In this document: positions 60,846-64,000 of the stretch, piece after piece
Numbering within the stretch: position 1 is the first letter of the stretch
Layout: every line of letters begins with the position of its first letter
Source: Dysosmobacter sp.
GTDB lineage: Bacteria > Bacillota > Clostridia > Oscillospirales > Oscillospiraceae
NCBI GenBank assembly: GCA_022778785.1
Contig: JALFSO010000033.1
Coordinates: forward strand, 1-64,000
Length of the DNA: 64,000 nucleotides
Reading direction: 5' to 3'
Made by a program: the position numbers and the translations under genes
The notes under the pieces: model-generated
What the model saw: only the letters and a program-made list of their open reading frames with translations
The model's database searches: none
What the model was told of the DNA's origin: nothing

Positions 60846-61601
60846 CTATTTTATCCGCATCAGAGGAATGTGCTTTCCCAAAATGCGGTTGGCGATATTT
60901 CTGTATGCCATGGCTGCCAGGGTAGAGTCGGAGAGTAATAACGGGACGCCCCGGTTCTGCGCTAAAAGCAGTTTCTCATCCTCGGGGATGACGCCCAGCA
61001 GCGGAAGACCGGCGGTGTCAATGGCGTCGTCGATGGTGGCATGCATATGCCTCAGCAGCTTTCCCCGGACCCGGTTCACAACCAGATGGAGCTTGCCTCG
61101 GGGGAAGCGGTCCAGCTCCATGACGGTGTGCTGGGCGTCCCGCAGGGAGGAGGTATCCGTGGTGGTGACCACAACGCACCGGTCAGCGGCGCAGGTGGCC
61201 AGGGAGAAGCCGGAGCCCAGTCCGGCGGGCGCGTCCAGAAAACAGAAATCAAACTCCTTCCGGACGCTGCGCAGCAGCGCGGCCATCTCCTCCGGCTGCA
61301 CAGGACGCCCTCTGGCGCGGGCCGGCGCGGTGAGCAGATACAGGCCGGGGATCTTGGGATGCTCCACAATGGCATCCTGTAATCCGCAGCGCCGCTGCGC
61401 CACGTCGGAGAAATCCATCAGCGTCCGATCAGACAGGCCCAGGGCCAGGTCCAGATTCCGGAGACCCACATCACAGTCAATACAGAGGACCTGCTTTCCG
61501 GCAATCGCCAGGGCGGCACTCACGCCGGCAGTGAAGGAGGTCTTGCCGGTTCCGCCTTTACCGGATACCACAGCCACGCATTCTCCAGGTCGCTGTTTCA
61601 A
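60846..61601 (-). CDS. minD: Septum site-determining ATPase MinD
   Basis: 251 aa. ParA/MinD ATPase with the deviant Walker A GKGGTGKTSF (two Lys), Asp in CDVGLRNLDL and the Walker B-like FLDAPAGLG. The C-terminus (AMAYRNIANRILG) could be the amphipathic membrane tail, though short. MinC and MinE are not encoded nearby. TTG start at 61601 with AAAGGAGG eight bases before it. Forms a short operon with the MgsA-like gene. A more general ParA role cannot be excluded. Confidence 0.85.
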   Translation of the reverse strand: MKQRPGECVAVVSGKGGTGKTSFTAGVSAALAIAGKQVLCIDCDVGLRNLDLALGLSDRTLMDFSDVAQRRCGLQDAIVEHPKIPGLYLLTAPARARGRPVQPEEMAALLRSVRKEFDFCFLDAPAGLGSGFSLATCAADRCVVVTTTDTSSLRDAQHTVMELDRFPRGKLHLVVNRVRGKLLRHMHATIDDAIDTAGLPLLGVIPEDEKLLLAQNRGVPLLLSDSTLAAMAYRNIANRILGKHIPLMRIK

Positions 61602-61632
61602 CTGTGCCGCCTCCTTTCAGGTCCAATGGATA

Positions 61633-62349
61633 TTATAGGGGATTTTTCTTGATTTTAGCATACATCCGGGGATATTTCACCGGCGTGGAAGAAATTTTTT
61701 TCACCACGATCAGACGGTGGGTGACCTCTGCGCCGGGTATCACGTAATCCTTTACGTCCGACACCTGGCCTCCCAGCAGCTCCAGTGCCCGTTTCGCGCC
61801 GTCCAGTTCCTGCTGGGAGTCCACGGACTTCATGGGCAGAAAGGATCCGCCGGTCTTCACAAAGGGGAGACACAGCTCACACAGCACCGGCAGAGCCGCC
61901 ACGGCCCGGGCGGTCACGAGGTCAAAACTCTCCCGGAAGCCGGGCAGGCGGGCCTGTTCCTCCGCCCGGCAATGGATGGCCCGGACGCCGGAAAGTCCCA
62001 GCGCCCCGCAGGTCTCGGACAGCCAGTCCACCCGCTTGCCCAGGGCGTCCAGTAAAGTCACATCCAGGGACGGCACCAGAATTTTCAGCGGCAGGCCCGG
62101 AAAGCCGGCGCCGGTGCCCACGTCCGCCAGCCTTTTCCCGGAGAAGTCCGCCAGATTCAGCAGAGCCGCGCAGTCCAGCATGTGGAGCCGCGCTACCTGC
62201 TCCGGTTCCGTAATGGCGGTCAGGTTCATCACCTGATTTTTCTCCAGCAGCAGCTGGGCATACTGGTCCAGGCGGGAGACGGCCTCCGGCGGAACGCGGT
62301 CCGTCAGGCCCAGCGCCGCCAGTCCGTCGGTGAGGAAGGTTTCGATCAT
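61633..62349 (-). CDS. rsmG: 16S rRNA (guanine527-N7)-methyltransferase RsmG
   Basis: 238 aa. S-adenosylmethionine-binding motif DVGTGAGFPGLPLKIL and VTARAVAALPVL are typical of RsmG (GidB). It methylates G527 of 16S rRNA. The start overlaps the mscL stop (ATGA), so the two are coupled. In most Firmicutes rsmG follows mnmG near the origin; here it is displaced and inverted. Confidence 0.95.
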   Translation of the reverse strand: MIETFLTDGLAALGLTDRVPPEAVSRLDQYAQLLLEKNQVMNLTAITEPEQVARLHMLDCAALLNLADFSGKRLADVGTGAGFPGLPLKILVPSLDVTLLDALGKRVDWLSETCGALGLSGVRAIHCRAEEQARLPGFRESFDLVTARAVAALPVLCELCLPFVKTGGSFLPMKSVDSQQELDGAKRALELLGGQVSDVKDYVIPGAEVTHRLIVVKKISSTPVKYPRMYAKIKKNPL

Positions 62350-62801
62350 CAGTCCTTTTGATTCTTCAGCAGATCCCGGATCTCCGTCAGCAGCTTCTCC
62401 TCAGCAGAGGGCTCGGGGGGAGCGGGAGGAGCGGCGGGAGCTTCTTCTTCCTTCTTGCGGTGCATGCCGTTGAGGAACTTGATCAGGCAGAACACGGCGA
62501 AGGCGATGATGAGGAAGTCCAAGATGGTGGCCAGGAAGGAGCCGTATTTAATGGCCACCTCCGTAGCGGGATCAATGACGCCATCGGCGCCAGCCACGGC
62601 CGCCTTCAGGACGATCTTCCAGTTGCTGAAGTCGATGCCGCCGGTGAGCATGGAGACGGCGGGCATGATGACGTCGTTTACCAGAGAGGTGGAGATCTTG
62701 CCAAACGCGCCGCCGATGATAACGCCGACGGCCATGTCCATCACGTTACCCCGCGCGATGAACTGTTTGAATTCCGCGATAAAGCCTTTGTCCTTTGCCA
62801 T
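62349..62801 (-). CDS. mscL: Large-conductance mechanosensitive channel MscL
   Basis: 150 aa. Two membrane helices, the first with GNVMDMAVGVIIGGAFGKI (core GNVMDMAVGVIIG) and the second at about 75-100, then a Lys/Glu/Pro-rich tail with a C-terminal helix. It opens on hypo-osmotic shock. ATG at 62801 with AAAGGA upstream. A probable AT-rich promoter lies at 62820-62850. Relevant beside the osmolyte importer, which has the opposite role. Confidence 0.95.
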   Translation of the reverse strand: MAKDKGFIAEFKQFIARGNVMDMAVGVIIGGAFGKISTSLVNDVIMPAVSMLTGGIDFSNWKIVLKAAVAGADGVIDPATEVAIKYGSFLATILDFLIIAFAVFCLIKFLNGMHRKKEEEAPAAPPAPPEPSAEEKLLTEIRDLLKNQKD

Positions 62802-62862
62802 ACGATTGAGTCCTTTCTGTATATTTTTAAATTTATAAATACGATAAGGATTATCCTGCTCA

Positions 62863-62999
62863 GGGCCCGGTTCCGGGTCCGGCAGATGCGCCAGTTCTGC
62901 GGCAAAGCGGCCCCACCGGCAGAGCCGGTGATGTTCCCGCAATTCGGGAAGCTCTGTAACCATTGCAGCGCAAGGGCTACAGGCTATAGACAGCAATGG
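62863..62999. repeat. Hairpins upstream of mscL
   Basis: Inverted repeats at 62863-62880 (8 bp, one G-U), 62914-62930 (7 bp, loop AGA), 62934-62950 (6 bp) and 62960-62999 (7-bp outer arms). They resemble the arrays at 5701, 15609, 41097 and 54856. The remaining part of the 62802-63374 gap contains the possible remnant gene below and nothing else I can assign. Confidence 0.55.
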
Positions 63000-63127
63000 A
63001 GCCGATAGAATTGGGAAAATGGGACCTAGTATCGTTCTGATCCGCTCTATTCGCTGCAGAGCCGACGGTGATCCGCCGCCATTGAACAATGCAGCACAGT
63101 TTTCCACAGGGAGAGGGGAGGGAGGCG

Positions 63128-63346
63128 TTATGCCGGCGGCTTCTGCGCCGGAGGCCGCTGCTTCCGGATCCCCCGCAGGAGCAGAGTGAGGACTCCGCAC
63201 AGCAGGTAAACTCCTGCCCAGATCGTCAGGGAACGGGGGAGGGCCGCTGCGCTGTCACCGGTGAGACCGAGGACGTTGTGCAGGAAGATATCCGGATACT
63301 CGTTTGTCCGCAGGCAGCGCCAGAGATCCAGAAAACCATGGTAAGA
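63128..63346 (-). pseudogene. Possible gene remnant encoding a membrane protein tail
   Basis: A 72-codon open stretch ends in TAA at 63128 and begins after a stop at 63347-63349 without any ATG/GTG start or ribosome site. Its translation looks like a real protein end: LDLWRCLRTNEYPDIFLHN, a hydrophobic segment IWAGVYLLCGVLTLLL, then a basic tail RKQRPPAQKPPA. It may be the truncated C-terminus of a small membrane protein. It could also be a chance open frame; no family is confirmed. Confidence 0.35.
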
Positions 63347-63374
63347 TCACAGGAAGCTGGCGTTGGGATGCATC

Positions 63375-64000
63375 TTACTTCTTGGGGATCAGCACCTTAG
63401 TGCCGCCCATGTAGGGCCACAGCACCTCGGGGATCTTCACGCTGCCGTCGGCCTGAAGGTTGTTCTCCAGCAGGGCGATGAGCATCCGGGGAGGCGCCAC
63501 GCAGGTGTTGTTCAGCGTGTGGCACAGCTGCATCTTGCCGTTCTCGTCCTTGTAGCGGATGCGGAGACGGCGGGCCTGGGCGTCGCCCAGGTTGGAGCAG
63601 GAGCAGACCTCGAAATACTTCTGCTGGCGGGGAGACCAGGCCTCGATGTCGCAGGACTTGCACTTCAGATCCGCTAGGTCGCCGGAGCAGCACTCCAGCT
63701 GCCGGACAGGGATATCGAAGTTCCGGAAGAGCTCCACGGAGTAGCGCCACAGCTTCTCGTACCACTCTTTGGACTCCTCAGGCTTGCAGACCACGATCAT
63801 CTCCTGCTTCTCGAACTGGTGGATGCGGTAGATGCCCCGCTCTTCGATGCCATGGGCGCCCTTCTCCTTGCGGAAGCAGGGGGAGTAGGAGGTCAGAGTC
63901 TGGGGCAGGCTCTCCACCGGCAGGATCTGGTCAATGAACCGGCCAATCATGGAGTGCTCAGAGGTGCCGATGAGGTACAGGTCCTCGCCCTCGATCTTGT
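63375..64000 (-). CDS. serS: Seryl-tRNA synthetase, C-terminal part (runs off the window)
   Basis: At least 208 aa are visible; the 5' part lies beyond 64000. Class II features are TSYSPCFRKEKGAHG (motif 2, an atypical KEKGAHG), DIEAWSPRQQKYFEV, CSNLGDAQARRL and the motif 3 region HTLNNTCVAPPRML, then WPYMGGTKVLIPKK at the end. The motif 3 segment differs from the common bacterial HTLNGSGLAVGR form. It is therefore a variant SerRS subfamily. Several extra Cys occur (CKSC, CSCS). Reads leftward; the hairpin downstream is unclear. Confidence 0.88.
   Translation of the reverse strand, partial: KIEGEDLYLIGTSEHSMIGRFIDQILPVESLPQTLTSYSPCFRKEKGAHGIEERGIYRIHQFEKQEMIVVCKPEESKEWYEKLWRYSVELFRNFDIPVRQLECCSGDLADLKCKSCDIEAWSPRQQKYFEVCSCSNLGDAQARRLRIRYKDENGKMQLCHTLNNTCVAPPRMLIALLENNLQADGSVKIPEVLWPYMGGTKVLIPKK

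Noticed and set aside
1..64000. CRISPR array, prophage, IS element or tRNA/rRNA gene
   Set aside because: No regularly spaced direct repeats, no transposase, integrase or phage structural gene and no tRNA-like T-loop sequence was recognised.

Overview
The window is the replication-origin region of an anaerobic, endospore-forming, fairly high-GC member of the Clostridia. It is most likely an Oscillospiraceae-type gut bacterium of the Flavonifractor/Oscillibacter sort; that placement is inferred from gene content and codon use, not from a database. Supporting evidence is the spore proteins SpoIIP and Gpr, a monomeric [FeFe]-hydrogenase, a TatD-linked radical SAM protein, T-box leaders, a class II Gly-tRNA synthetase of the single-chain type, S-layer-homology proteins and Gram-positive Shine-Dalgarno sites. 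Most of the window is coding and most genes have clear ribosome binding sites.

Layout. 1-9.1 kb: hydrogenase (-), then a four-gene ABC export/GldG/DUF4340 operon (+) and an OmpR-type two-component pair (+). 9.1-15.6 kb: M28 peptidase and MATE exporter (-), LysR regulator, ECF sigma/anti-sigma pair and SpoIIP (+). 15.8-23 kb (-): M20 amidohydrolase, metallo-beta-lactamase-fold protein, radical SAM/TatD pair, metG, second MATE exporter. 23-30 kb: exonuclease III (+), gpr (-), rpsT (+), LTA-synthase-like protein, nadE, rnhA (-). 30-40 kb (-): gyrA, gyrB, remB, recF, yaaA, dnaN and dnaA, with the DnaA-box cluster of oriC between dnaN and dnaA. 40-49.4 kb (+): rpmH, rnpA, yidD, yidC, khpB (jag), a Gly T-box with glyS, and a BusR-like regulator with an osmolyte ABC transporter. 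49.5-64 kb (-): AraC regulator, AlaX, a membrane protein, a GNAT enzyme, NagZ-like lipoprotein, aspS, two SLH proteins under an Asp-specific T-box, an MgsA-like protein, minD, rsmG, mscL and the 3' part of serS.

Genes to the left of oriC (dnaA to rnhA) run leftward and those to its right (rpmH to khpB) run rightward, as expected for leading-strand genes. After khpB the usual mnmE-mnmG-rsmG order is broken: rsmG lies about 18 kb away on the opposite strand.

The least expected features are outside the coding sequences. Two housekeeping genes, aspS and nadE, are each followed by about 140-170 bp of hairpin-rich DNA and then a second copy (53 or 63 bp) of their own 3' end, which sits ahead of a terminator. 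In aspS all six differences between the copies are synonymous apart from the lost stop, so the extra copy looks as if it evolved inside a working aspS. Similar tandem arrays of short perfect hairpins, several with three-base loops, lie in four other gaps. An Asp-specific T-box leader is separated from aspS by two tandem SLH genes. A candidate two-hairpin small RNA with a C-rich loop lies upstream of the hydrogenase. A 19-bp sequence is shared by the gpr and dnaA/rpmH upstream regions. An MgsA-like protein lacks the catalytic Asp of its family.
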